19,129 nucleotides of DNA from Asparagopsis taxiformis (lineage: Eukaryota; Rhodophyta; Florideophyceae; Bonnemaisoniales; Bonnemaisoniaceae). This document shows, piece by piece, positions 9,233-17,615 of this stretch. The notes under the pieces were generated by a model. That model was not told the DNA's origin, searched no databases, and worked only from the letters and a program-made list of their open reading frames with translations. The translations under genes were made by a program, and so were the position numbers. The DNA is taken from assembly GCA_030407315.1 (NCBI GenBank), contig JALQPE010002423.1:1-19129 (forward strand), read 5' to 3'. Positions within the stretch are counted from its first letter, which is position 1. The number at the start of each line of letters is the position of its first letter.

Positions 9233-9726
9233 TATGACGAACCTTGTGGTATCCCTAGGCGTGCACTGGTACAAAAAGTTTGGACTGCCCCATCGGTCGT
9301 ACTTTGGCGCATTTACATGCATCGGAGAACGACCAAGGAGGTAGAGCAGCAATCACTGTTGGCTGAGCGTCCAAACTGGAGGGCTTGGGGCAATGGTTCT
9401 ATAGCAGTCATTTATAGGACGCCCACCGTTGATGACTGAGATCCACGGTGGGTTTAGTATTCATGGTGTTGTCCTGCATTGGCGGACGTCGAAGACGAGT
9501 ACTTCCAGTGAGCGTCCAAGGTGAACAGCTCAGCAGAGGATTATGATGTGGATGTGAAGGCATGGATGAGGCCAGCAGGAACGTTTCTGCAAGATGGGCG
9601 TGAGTGGGTAAGTGAGCGGGGAGGGGCCGCTCGGGGCGCTTGGTAGCTTCTGGGGCCGTTGTGGCCAAATTAGAATCAAGCCTATGTCCGGCAGACGTCC
9701 TGAATTGCTTTATTTTTTGGGCTATT

Positions 9727-9760
9727 CTCAAAAACATGCACATGTGAACATGTTTTTGAG
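9727..9760. repeat. 34-bp hairpin, left arm copy 3
   Basis: Followed by GTGCCGTACGGCAC at 9769-9782. Confidence 0.85.
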
Positions 9761-10126
9761 ATGGGGGTGTGCCGTACGGCACTTTCGACCGCCCAAATCG
9801 ATGTATTTTTGCATTTTTTTTCTGACTGAAATTTTAGAATTTCTGGGCTCGCCAGCAATGCAATTGCGCTGGTCATTCACCGGACGTCTATATGCGCTCA
9901 AGCGATTGCTGTCTGCTTCAAATACCTGATACATTATTGCCCCACACGACATAAAGTCCCCCAACATGCGACGCCCATCAAACATAAACATTTTCATGCT
10001 CTTACTACATTCTAGTCGCACACATACATCCATCTTCAAACAAAAAATGTCATTTAAACACCACCAGTCCCGCTTCATCGTACGCCAATACCGCCCAGTC
10101 GCCCAGCAGACAAGCTAGCCGTGCAG

Positions 10127-10474
10127 AAAATAAGCACTGCCATCTACGACGGAAACGACTGGATCTCATCATCGCTCTCAGCATTTCCAACAAGCCCAAC
10201 ATGTTTCCCCTACGTCACCCTGCAAAACGATACCATTGTATACTTCTGCATTCTCCGTCAATTGCATTCATTCAATCTGCGCAATGAATTCTTCAATCTC
10301 GAAACCGGCCGGGTTTTCTGCCCATCCTGCAATAAGGGCATTGGAGAAAGTTCTCTAGCAATGGCCACTAAAGCCTTGATGCAACTACACGGTGCTGATT
10401 GCTTCTATCGCTTCCTCAAATCTGTCGACATTTACAACATACCATCCATCCGACACATTTCCAAACTAAACTAG
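10127..10474 (+). CDS. Unnamed small protein with IYDGN and CxxC motifs (best copy in the element)
   Basis: The frame is open back to 10058 but has no ATG before residue ~80, so I start it after a possible acceptor (gtgcag at 10121-10126). An ATG at 10048 followed by a donor-like gtacgc at 10081 would splice in frame through a 46-nt gap; this is speculative. In order it has IYDGNDW, a Ser/Thr/Pro stretch, a hairpin-like hydrophobic segment (PYVTLQNDTIVYF), GRVFCPSC, 11 residues, ATKALM, then the C-terminal QLHGADCFYRFLKSVD and a stop at 10472-10474. Related copies are at 11494-11901 (YRFLASID) and 6993-7310 (CxxC). I do not know the family. Only one Cys pair is present, so zinc binding is uncertain. 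Confidence 0.45.
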   Translation, partial: KISTAIYDGNDWISSSLSAFPTSPTCFPYVTLQNDTIVYFCILRQLHSFNLRNEFFNLETGRVFCPSCNKGIGESSLAMATKALMQLHGADCFYRFLKSVDIYNIPSIRHISKLN

Positions 10475-10511
10475 ACTGTTCATTGACAAACTCGTGTGTA
10501 GCCCCATTTAG

Positions 10512-10709
10512 ACCACTCACCACTGGTATCTGCTGAGTCACCGCGCACTGCCCTGGTGCTCCCTCCTGAATTCGCTTGGGCTGTCTCAATACATTCCGTA
10601 CTATGCCTATGAAGCAGTCCCGTTATGGATCAGCGTTCTGCGTGTTCAGCACATCATCCCCACGTTACCAGAGCTGCAATTTCTCAGCGGTACGGGTATC
10701 ATCAATCCT
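10512..10709 (+). other. Open frame without start codon, 65 codons
   Basis: It lies between an in-frame TAG (10509-10511) and a TAG (10710-10712). The translation is hydrophobic and protein-like (for example LSQYIPYYAYEAVPLWISVL) with no Met, so it would have to be an internal exon or a remnant. An open frame of this length is only mildly unusual by chance, so confidence is low. Confidence 0.2.
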
Positions 10710-10858
10710 TAGCACAGATGTGATACAGCAGCCGATGCAGGTCAATTTCTAGACTCGTAATTTTGCACTCAAGAAGGGAGATCGGTATGGAAATTGTCCA
10801 GGCATAACAAACCGCCTGTCCTGCTCTCCTGCAGAGCAAGCTCCATCGATCCAGTCGA

Positions 10859-11098
10859 TCAGGAACCTGACGACATGTAGTCGGCGTTCGTTCCGGACGC
10901 GGAAAGGGCAAATTTTTGTGTGGCGTTTGCAGATTCAGTCGCAACGGGAAGCGATGAAACTTTCCGCATGGCGTTTGACTGCGGTTTATCTGAGACAGAC
11001 ATCGAGCGATCGGTGTTTCTGTCCAGATGAAGCTGGAGATCAATGCCGTATTTGAGCTGATAATTGGAGCAAAGATTTGAAACAAATTTTCTGTGCAA
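10859..11098 (-). other. Unassigned minus-strand ORF, 79 codons
   Basis: It begins with ATG (MHRKFVSNLCSNYQLKYG). The composition is polar and looks ordinary for protein, but no motif matches the other ORFs of the element. A second minus frame overlaps it (10702-11085, ending LLECKITSLEIDLHRLLY). A GT-containing junction near 10859 could link the two, but I see no branch point. Function unknown; it may be chance. Confidence 0.2.
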
Positions 11099-11247
11099 AT
11101 TTACGACACGACACGGCGGAGGGTGGATAACTCAACGTTAGATGTTATTGGTTGAGCCAACATTACAAGACCGTACCGACGACACGCGCAATCATTGATT
11201 TTTCGCTCATTGCTTAGAGAGCAAAACTGTCCAATGGTCGTATCAAG

Positions 11248-11463
11248 TTAGACCAGCACATATTTCCGCAACATCTTGGTGGAACGAAGTCGGTGCTCAC
11301 GAAAGCCTGAGAGCTGCCTTGAGTCGAGGATTTTGTACGCCGCCTTATCTGTGGTAGTTTCATACTGCGTTGTTTCACCGTTGGACTTGTGCCACGCACA
11401 CTTGGATCTCTCTCCATACGTACGTGTAGATAAGATGTGAATTGAGCTACAATAGCATACCAA
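11248..11463 (-). other. Possible small-protein family copy (C-x2-H variant)
   Basis: In this 71-codon frame the segment KCAWH is followed after 12 residues by TDKAAY. This resembles CxxC-x11-ADKHIM and CxxC-x11-ATKALM in the copies at 6993-7310 and 10127-10474, with His in place of the second Cys and one extra residue. The tail (about 28 residues to the stop) is similar in length to that of the 10127 copy. It starts 30 bp from, and points away from, the plus-strand copy at 11494. The evidence is weak: one short motif. Confidence 0.3.
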
Positions 11464-11493
11464 ACTGGAAACCAGTATCTACATGCTTTGTGA

Positions 11494-11901
11494 GAATATA
11501 ATGCCTCTTCCTCGAGAAAAGGCCTCCTTCGGAATACTAGATTTCATTCAACCATATCCATCCATCTCCCATCGCTTCAGCATGAAATCATCACCATTCC
11601 ATCCATCACAACGTTCGTCTCTATCCAAACACTACTCTCCACACATCTCCCCGATCTTTCAGTCCGACCGTACCCGGCGGCGGCCGAGAGAAACGTACTG
11701 GCCATTGTTAAAAGTATCTACGACGGCAATGAGCGCATATATTAAATCATTCTCTATGTGCACACAGACCCTGATTGCCTCTCGTTTGTGGCAGAAATGA
11801 AACAAACACAAAGACTGCAACTCGTCCATGCGAGAAGCAAAAGCTACAGATTTTTAGCAAGTATCGATAGCTACAAAGAACCACTGCAACGTTTATTCTA
11901 G
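11494..11901 (+). pseudogene. Broken paralogue of the 10127-10474 protein
   Basis: The frame is open from 11494 to a TAG at 11899-11901 except for one TAA at 11743-11745. It has no ATG. KSIYDGNERIY lies just before the TAA. After it come a hairpin-like segment (IILYVHTDPDCLSFVAEMK) and a C-terminus QLVHARSKSYRFLASID, which closely follows QLHGADCFYRFLKSVD of the better copy. The CxxC block between them is missing, so the region appears to have an internal deletion. An overlapping ORF in another frame (11483-11800) starts with ATG but shows none of these matches. Confidence 0.5.
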
Positions 11902-12065
11902 ACTTGTATACATTTTCATTAGCACTTACATTACCATACACGAATAGTATTGCATTAAAGATTTTTATGAGAATGACAGGGGTCAGCGGCCGGGTTCCCT
12001 CCAGCTCAGCTTGGCTCAGCTCCGGATGCAGATGTGGTGAAGGGAAGAGAGAAAAGTCAGATATT

Positions 12066-12353
12066 CTACCATGATCTGATTTGATTTGCAATCTGAGAAC
12101 TTCTTGACTCCCAAAAGGTGTAAACAGTATCCCTGCATATTGGCATCGACCAAAAGAACTGCAGCACTAACTCAATTTTCATTGCAGAGATCAGCACAAC
12201 GTATTCGTCTTGAGTGTCACAAGTTGCAATTAGATGGCGCTGACTCGAAGCTAGGAGAGTTGGTAGTTGTGCCGAGTCGGCGTCTTCGGTTTGATCGCTC
12301 GTGTAAATATCCAAGCAAAATGGCAGGCAAGGAGATACAAAGCCACGCAACAA
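12066..12353 (-). other. Possible small-protein family copy (DIYT variant)
   Basis: This minus-strand frame has no ATG start. CLDIYTSD (near 12308) is followed about 25 residues later by LIATCDTQDEYVVLISAMK, which aligns without gaps over 19 positions to IILYVHTDPDCLSFVAEMK of the 11494 copy: the T, M and K are identical and most hydrophobic positions are conserved. It ends in a stop about 38 residues on, without CxxC. It converges on the 11494-11901 copy. The similarity is suggestive only. Confidence 0.3.
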
Positions 12354-12640
12354 TCAAGCTTACCACATTCCCCAGCCAGAATCACCATAGAAATCCTTGC
12401 AGTCTGCATCACACAGATCATCTTACGCAGTGCGTGCTGCCCAGGTCGTTATTCGGCCCTATCCAGAAACACTTTCAGGCCTAGTGCAACCAGTAGATCT
12501 GAAATGGAAATGGACGTCCGGTGAATGACCAGCGCAATTGCATTGCTGGCGAGCCCAGAAATTCTAAAATTTCAGTCAGAAAAAAAATGCAAAAATACAT
12601 CGATTTGGGCGGTCGAAAGTGCCGTACGGCACACCCCCAT

Positions 12641-12674
12641 CTCAAAAACATGTTCACATGTGCATGTTTTTGAG
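12641..12674. repeat. 34-bp hairpin, right arm copy 1
   Basis: Reverse-complement partner of 9727-9760; GTGCCGTACGGCAC precedes it at 12619-12632. Confidence 0.85.
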
Positions 12675-13166
12675 AATAGCCCAAAAAATAAAGCAATTCA
12701 GGACGTCCGCCGGACATAGGCTTGATTCTAATTTGGCCACAACGGCCCCAGAAGCTACCAAGCGCCCCGAGCGGCCCCTCCCCGCTCACTTACCCACTCA
12801 CGCCCATCTTGCAGAAACGTTCCTGCTGGCCTCATCCATGCCTTCACATCCACATCATAATCCTCTGCTGAGCTGTTCACCTTGGACGCTCACTGGAAGT
12901 ACTCGTCTTCGACGTCCGCCAATGCAGGACAACACCATGAATACTAAACCCACCGTGGATCTCAGTCATCAACGGTGGGCGTCCTATAAATGACTGCTAT
13001 AGAACCATTGCCCCAAGCCCTCCAGTTTGGACGCTCAGCCAACAGCGATTGCTGCTCTACCTCCTTGGTCGTTCTCCGATGCATGTAAATGCGCCAAAGT
13101 ACGACCGATGGGGCAGTCCAAACTTTTTGAACCAGTGCACGCCTAGGGATACCACAAGGTTCGTCA

Positions 13167-13197
13167 TACACACACAAACACACAAACACACAAACAA
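13167..13197 (-). repeat. Short CACACAAA microsatellite
   Basis: Contracted counterpart of 8995-9232, inside otherwise near-identical arm sequence. Confidence 0.9.
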
Positions 13198-13681
13198 CCA
13201 CGCACTGCAGCACCCAACTTTCGCATGCGTCAGTGATGTGCTGCTGCAGTGTGTATGCGCTGTGCGGTAGCAAGATTTCCATGCTTGCAGCCATTCACAT
13301 CCAGACATCCAGCCGCCGACCAGGGAAGCCGTTTGCAGCCGATTCCCCTTGTCTGCATGGCATCTCGGTGCTGTCAACACTTGCTTAGTTGCTGCGATGC
13401 GAGCAAATGTGCAGCACTAGCCTAACTTGAAATGGACGTCCAGTGGAAGTCCGGCTCGGTTACATTGCTGGTCAGCCCTGAAATTCTAAAATGTTGGGCT
13501 GAGAAATAGCTGCAAAACTGTATCCATGTGCAATACTCGACCAACCTGAAATGGACGTCCGGTGAATGTCCAGCTCAATTGCATTGCTGGCGAGCCCAGA
13601 AATTCTAAAATTTCAGTCAGAAAAAAATTGCAAAATTATATCGATTTGGGCGGTCGAAAGTGCCGTACGGCACACCCCCAT

Positions 13682-13715
13682 CTCAAAAACATGTTCACAT
13701 GTGCATGTTTTTGAG
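13682..13715. repeat. 34-bp hairpin, right arm copy 2
   Basis: Preceded by GTGCCGTACGGCAC at 13660-13673. Confidence 0.85.
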
Positions 13716-14181
13716 AATAGCCCAAATTTCAATTCAAATCAAGGTGTCTAATTTGGCCACAACGGCCCCAGGAACCGGCTGCTGCCCCGGCCGGGGCCGT
13801 CACTGGCTTCTGTAAGCACCAACTGTAAGCAAAGCCACATCTCACGAAGGGTCGATTCCAGGCTTCAAGCCCAAGTTATGCTAGGGAGACATCTTTTTCC
13901 CTGTTTCATCATGGTCCCACCTTACATCCTCACGACAAACAACACTCACACATCACGTTACTCATATTCCGTGCACTTTGTATGAGTAGTGAGCCCGCCT
14001 GCTTAGTTGCTGCAATGCATGGATGTGGGCAGCACACGACCAACCTGAAATGGACGTCCTGTGGATGTCCAGCTCGATTGCACTGCTGGCCAGCCCAGAA
14101 ATTCTAAAATTTCGGGCAGAAAAAAATTGTGAAAAATCATCGATTTGGGCGGGTCGATTGTGCCGTACGGCAGACCCCCAT

Positions 14182-14215
14182 CTCAAAAACATGTTCACAT
14201 GTGCATGTTTTTGAG
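14182..14215. repeat. 34-bp hairpin, right arm copy 3
   Basis: Partner of 7978-8011. In this pair the neighbouring palindrome has decayed at one end (tgccgtacggcaga). Confidence 0.85.
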
Positions 14216-14678
14216 AATAGCCCAAATTTCAATTCAAATCAAGGTGTCTAATTTGGCCACAACGGCCCCAGGAACCGGCTGCTGCCCCGACCGGGGTCAT
14301 CACTGGCTTCTGTAAGCACTAACTGTAAGCCAAAATCGCGTCTTACGAAGGGTCGATTTCAGGCTCAACACGTCAGGGACAGGTCTTGGTCCTTGTTTCA
14401 TCATGGTCCCGCCCTACTCTCTCACGATCAACCTGAAATGGACGTCCGGTGGATGTCCAGCTCGATTGCATTGCTGGCCAGCCCAGAAATTCTAAAATTT
14501 CCGAAAAATCAATTTGGTGGCTCAGCATCTCCTGTGCAGAAAACTCTCGCACTCATTTCTGATATACGTTTTGACGTGTTTTTTACTTTTAAGCATCAGG
14601 AAAGGCGTTACGGAAAATTGGGACTACGCCACTTGTGAGCCGCGTCGTCTGAGATAGCGAGTAGAGTTTGTTGTATAG

Positions 14679-14884
14679 TATTTATATTGTACTCCAAATG
14701 TGCGTTCGAGACCTCGTTTGTAATGTTCTCGTGGTTTTGTGGGTATCAGTTTTGTGCTCACTTCTGGCAGCCCAATGGTGGAATGTGCCTGAGCGATCAA
14801 TCATCACCGCTAGGTCACACATTTTGCTGGCAACGTGCGCTTGGAAGGATGAATGACCGCCGTGGGAGATGGATTTTCAATTAA
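14679..14884 (+). other. Cys/Trp-rich open frame, possible terminal exon
   Basis: It begins after an acceptor-like ttgtatag (14671-14678) and runs to TAA at 14882-14884. The translation has several Cys and aromatic residues (SWFCGYQFCAHFWQPNGGM, later GHTFCWQRAL) and looks more protein-like than its neighbours. It has no ATG near the front. An A/T-rich stretch with aataataaaatta follows within 30 bp and could hold a polyadenylation signal. It straddles the outer edge of the right inverted-repeat arm. I do not recognise it. Confidence 0.3.
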
Positions 14885-14979
14885 TTCATTTGAAATAATA
14901 AAATTATATTAATTGCGAACTTCATGGAATAAGTTTGTGCTTTACAGTGGATATTACAGGGATCATTTAAGGGAAGCAA

Positions 14980-15123
14980 ATGGATTGTGATATATATGAT
15001 TATACCATTCCGATGTTCTCGATCCGGATCTCATCATTCGGGAGTTCAGAGACCATGGCTTGGGCCATTATTAATCTCAATACCGGCGATGATATGGAGT
15101 ATGCACAGCAGGACTTAAGCTGA
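14980..15123 (+). CDS. 47-aa ORF, possible member of the IYD family
   Basis: A complete ATG-to-TGA frame. It reads MDCDIYDYTIPMFS near the start and MAWAIINLNTGDDMEYAQQD near the end. The spacing from IYD to the following hydrophobic, Asp and Tyr-containing segment (about 23 residues) matches IYDGN...PYVTLQNDTIVY in the 10127 copy. It stops where that copy goes on to the CxxC block, so it may be a truncated copy or a first exon. It lies 100 bp before the micro-exon-like array on the same strand and could be that gene's 5' end; no direct evidence links them. Confidence 0.35.
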   Translation: MDCDIYDYTIPMFSIRISSFGSSETMAWAIINLNTGDDMEYAQQDLS

Positions 15124-15460
15124 CGTTGAAAGCTGTCCAGTCGACGCCGCAGGTTAACCTGTGGAATTCCACTTCTCCGCCGTCACTGGCTGAGGTTCTT
15201 TGGTCGTGTTTCCTTTGTTTGGTGTAGAGGATAGAACGACGGTGAGTATGCCAGTTTGGAGAGTATGCAGCGAGGGAAGCGTGTGTTTTGAGTCGTACTG
15301 TTGTCGTTGATGCGATATTGATTCATTAGAAGCTTCGTGAGTCATGGTTTGCATGTTGTGAACCATGGGAGGCAGGTAAGTAAGTGAGTCTCGCGGGTGT
15401 GCAATAAGGGATGCATGGGTTTTTAGTCTGACTGTTCTGGTTCATTTTGATGTTGTATAG

Positions 15461-15487
15461 GTGGTGCAGGAATAGTGATGAAGTAAG
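15461..15487 (+). other. Type A micro-exon-like unit 1 (stop-bearing)
   Basis: Between tgttgtatag and gtaagttt. In the phase used by the other type A units it ends in TAA, so it is probably inactive. Confidence 0.35.
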
Positions 15488-15820
15488 GTAAGTTTCATTG
15501 AGCTGAAAGACGGGTTTCGCGATGAAATGGAATGCTGACTACATTTTTTCGTTGCACGATTTGTGAATTATTGGTTGTATTGTTTGTATGATGCAACGAG
15601 ATGAAGAGGTTAAGTGCGTCCTGAGGGTATGAAGCGAGGGAAGTGTTTGTTTTAAATGTGACTGTCGTCTTTTATGCAATATTTATTTATTGGGAGCTTA
15701 GTGAGTCATGGTGCATATTTGCTGAAGGGTGGAAAGGAGGTAGGTGAGCATTTGAGGGGTGCAGTGAGTGGAATGTGGGTTTTGAGTCTGACTGCTGTGG
15801 TTGATGTTGATTTTGTGTAG

Positions 15821-15847
15821 GTGATTCTGGAATGGTGATGACGGAAG
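15821..15847 (+). other. Type A micro-exon-like unit 2
   Basis: Between ttttgtgtag and gtaagtta. In phase 1 it encodes DSGMVMTE, with split Gly codons at the junctions. Confidence 0.45.
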
Positions 15848-15946
15848 GTAAGTTACATTGAGCGCCTAGTTAAGTTGCGCGAAGATATGGAATGCTGACT
15901 ACATTTTTTTGTACAATTTTTGACTTATGGTTTCTATTGTGTGCAG

Positions 15947-15958
15947 GATACAACGAGG
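15947..15958 (+). other. Type B micro-exon-like unit, 12 nt
   Basis: GATACAACGAGG between gtgtgcag and gtaagtgag; adds GYNE in phase 1. Confidence 0.4.
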
Positions 15959-16039
15959 GTAAGTGAGTTCTGAGGGTATGCAGCGAGGGAAGCATGGGTT
16001 TTCAGTCCGACTGTTGTTGTTGATTTCGATTTTTTGTAG

Positions 16040-16066
16040 GTGATGCAGGAATGGTGATGACGGAAG
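16040..16066 (+). other. Type A micro-exon-like unit 3
   Basis: Between attttttgtag and gtaagttg; encodes DAGMVMTE in phase 1. Confidence 0.45.
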
Positions 16067-16168
16067 GTAAGTTGCATTTAGCGCGCAGTCCGGTGGTGCG
16101 AAGATGCGGAATGTTGACTTCATTTGTTGGTTGTGAGATTTTCGACTTTTGGTATGTATTGTGTGTAG

Positions 16169-16180
16169 AATGAAACGAGA
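16169..16180 (+). other. Type B micro-exon-like unit, stop-bearing
   Basis: AATGAAACGAGA between gtgtgtag and gtaagtgag; carries TGA in phase 1. Confidence 0.35.
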
Positions 16181-16388
16181 GTAAGTGAGTTCTGAGGGTA
16201 TGCATCGAGAGAAGTGTTTGTTTCGAATCTGACTATTGCAGTTAATGCGATATTTATTCATTGGAAGCTTATCCAGTCATGGTGCGTATTGTGTCGAGCG
16301 AAGGAAAGTGCGGAAGTTTTGAGAGTATGCTGAGAGGGACATGTGGGTTTTGAGTCCGACTGTTGTGGTTGATTTCGATTTTATGCAG

Positions 16389-16415
16389 GTGATGCTGGAA
16401 TGGTGATGACAGAAG
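16389..16415 (+). other. Type A micro-exon-like unit 4
   Basis: Between ttttatgcag and gtaagttt; encodes DAGMVMTE, identical in peptide to unit 3 despite differences in DNA (GCT for GCA, ACA for ACG). Confidence 0.45.
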
Positions 16416-16517
16416 GTAAGTTTCATTGAGCGCCAAGACTTGTTTTGCGAAGATATGGACTGCTGACTTTGATTATTCATTGCAAGGTTTTTGGATCATG
16501 GTTTGTATTGTGTGTAG

Positions 16518-16529
16518 GATGGATGAGAG
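16518..16529 (+). other. Type B micro-exon-like unit, 12 nt
   Basis: GATGGATGAGAG between tgtgtgtag and gtaagtaag; adds GWMR in phase 1. Confidence 0.4.
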
Positions 16530-16617
16530 GTAAGTAAGGGATTTTCTAAGATATCTGGCGTGGTAAGCGTTGCTTTTGAATCTGACTGTTGGGGTTGATG
16601 TTGTGTATGTGATGCAG

Positions 16618-16802
16618 GAGTGGTGAAGCAGGAATGGCAGGACTCAGGGAGAGTGAAGAAGGGATCTAGGAAGATGGGGAATGAAGCTGTGAGGTGTTTC
16701 TGGTATGTGTATATTTTCAGGCATACGATAGAAGTAAGAGTGGGTTTCAAGTCGTGTAAGATTTTGCTGACCATGTTCGTGTTTCATGTCTTGATGATTT
16801 AA
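16618..16802 (+). CDS. Candidate terminal exon of the micro-exon array
   Basis: It begins after gtgatgcag, at the place where a fifth type A unit has lost its TAG acceptor (now tat) and the CAG inside the unit can serve instead. In the same phase 1 it reads VVKQEWQDSGRVKKG, continues with a basic stretch, then WYVYIFRH and a hydrophobic end (ILLTMFVFHVLMI) before TAA at 16800-16802. The preserved phase from units 2-4 into this exon is the best argument for coding. The hydrophobic tail could be a membrane segment. No family recognised. Confidence 0.4.
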
Positions 16803-16982
16803 TGGGCTGGGGTGGTGTCGAGGAAAGCGGGGATGGTATTGGGAAGGAGCAGATTTTTTGTAATCTAGGTCGTGAGGGTTCTTGAAGTATGTGCGGATGG
16901 TGGTGCATGGCGTTCGGATGGTAGGGAGAACGCGATAGTGAGGGAGATGGGTGATCGACGGTATGCTGACAGGTATTTTGTA

Positions 16983-17101
16983 TTCTGGCTGGATACGTAT
17001 TCCATATTCTAGCTGGATACATATTCCGTATCCTGGCTTGATACGTATTTCCTATTCTAACCGGGTATTTATTTCCTATTCTGACCAGATATGTATTCCT
17101 A
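16983..17101 (+). repeat. 24-bp tandem repeat, five copies
   Basis: Units start at 16983, 17007, 17031, 17055 and 17079 (last 23 bp), consensus ttctggctgg plus atacgtattccta. Because 24 is a multiple of three, the plus frame 16951-17142 reads an 8-residue repeat (YSGWIRIP, YSSWIHIP, YPGLIRIS). Coding is possible but unsupported by any other signal. Confidence 0.85.
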
Positions 17102-17230
17102 TTCTAGAGAGACGTATTGTATACGAGCAGTTTCGTAAATGAGAGAATAAAATACGGTCCGATATGGGCCCTTAATTTACCATCCGCTGTAATTTCTTCC
17201 CTCCGGGTTTTTGCTGATATATTGTATACT

Positions 17231-17530
17231 GGATGTCGGGTCCTAGTATCCGGCCAAACGTACTAGAAAAACTGGATGTCGGGTCCTAGTACTCCGCCAA
17301 ACGTACTAGAGAAAGTGGATGTCGGGTCCTAGTATTCCGCCGAACGTACTAGAGAAAGTGGATGTCGGGTCCTAGGATCCCGCTGAATGTACTAGAGAAA
17401 TTGGATGTCGGGTCCTAGTATTCCGCTGAATGTACTAGAGAAATGGATGTCGGGTCCTAGTATTCCGCCGAACGTACTAGAGAAAGTGGATGTCGGGTCC
17501 TAGTATTCCGCCGAACGTACTAGAGAAAGT
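17231..17530 (+). repeat. 43-bp subterminal minisatellite, seven copies
   Basis: Units start at 17231, 17274, 17317, 17360, 17403, 17445 and 17488. Each has ggatgtcgggtcctagta, a short variable part (ccgccgaacg or ccgctgaatg) and tactagagaaa. A variant eighth start is ggacgtccgc at 17531. CTAGTA/TACTAG is shared with the left subterminal region, but the left end lacks this expanded array. Confidence 0.9.
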
Positions 17531-17615
17531 GGACGTCCGCATCCAAAAAATTTTTATTTTTTTTCGGACGCGGACGTTCATTTGTTCTAGTAAATCTCGG
17601 GGCCGACTAGGACCC

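Larger units (their letters stand above)
7500..9888 (+). repeat. Left arm of the large inverted repeat
   Basis: It matches the reverse complement of 12513-14690. Identity is patchy: near-identical over about 7660-8155 and 8325-9888, clearly lower in the outer 160 bp (7500-7660) and around 8160-8325. The arm holds five copies of a ~70-bp module. Read on the minus strand, each module starts near GGACGTCC and runs through GCATTGCTGG to AGAAATTCTAAAATTTC; they lie near 7690-7757, 8080-8147, 8570-8640, 8690-8757 and 9830-9890. Three copies of a long hairpin and a TTTGTGTG microsatellite are also present. I see no gene in it. Confidence 0.9.
12513..14690 (-). repeat. Right arm of the large inverted repeat
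   Basis: Inverted partner of 7500-9888. It is about 210 bp shorter, mostly because the TTTGTGTG array is short. GGACGTCC modules in plus orientation start near 12513, 13433, 13551, 14051 and 14439. The segment 13867-14040 does not match its expected partner well, although both sides of it do. The outer 150 bp (14530-14690) are recognisably but less similar. I see no gene in it. Confidence 0.9.
15228..16802 (+). other. Tandem array of micro-exon-like units with a terminal exon
   Basis: Repeats here preserve splice architecture, not a continuous ORF. Units alternate between a 27-nt type A and a 12-nt type B, usually bounded by TAG or CAG upstream and GTAAGT or GTAAGTGAG downstream. In front of most units lies CTGAC (or CCGAC/TTGAC) about 30-60 nt upstream of the acceptor, as expected of a branch point. 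Type A starts are at 15461, 15821, 16040 and 16389; type B at 15230, 15947, 16169 and 16518. A third, degenerate B-like unit appears in alternate periods (near 15364, 15728 and 16289). Both lengths are multiples of three and both open in phase 1. Stops remain in some units (15461, 15230, 16169). It is either a partly decayed micro-exon gene or one that skips the stop-bearing units. Confidence 0.5.

Noticed and set aside
8832..9439. Overlapping ORFs on both strands with Cys/Val/Phe/Leu or Thr/His/Lys/Gln repeats
   Set aside because: They are translations of the TTTGTGTG microsatellite; the right arm lacks the array and the same frames shrink with it.
9240..9439. Plus-strand frame VPRRALVQK-type ORF in both arms as a transposase remnant
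   Set aside because: No catalytic or DNA-binding motif is visible and the frame depends on the adjacent microsatellite for its start.
9410..9460. CCCACCGT...ACGGTGGG stem as a structured RNA or terminator
   Set aside because: An isolated 8-bp stem with a 23-base loop and no conserved partner; too little to call.
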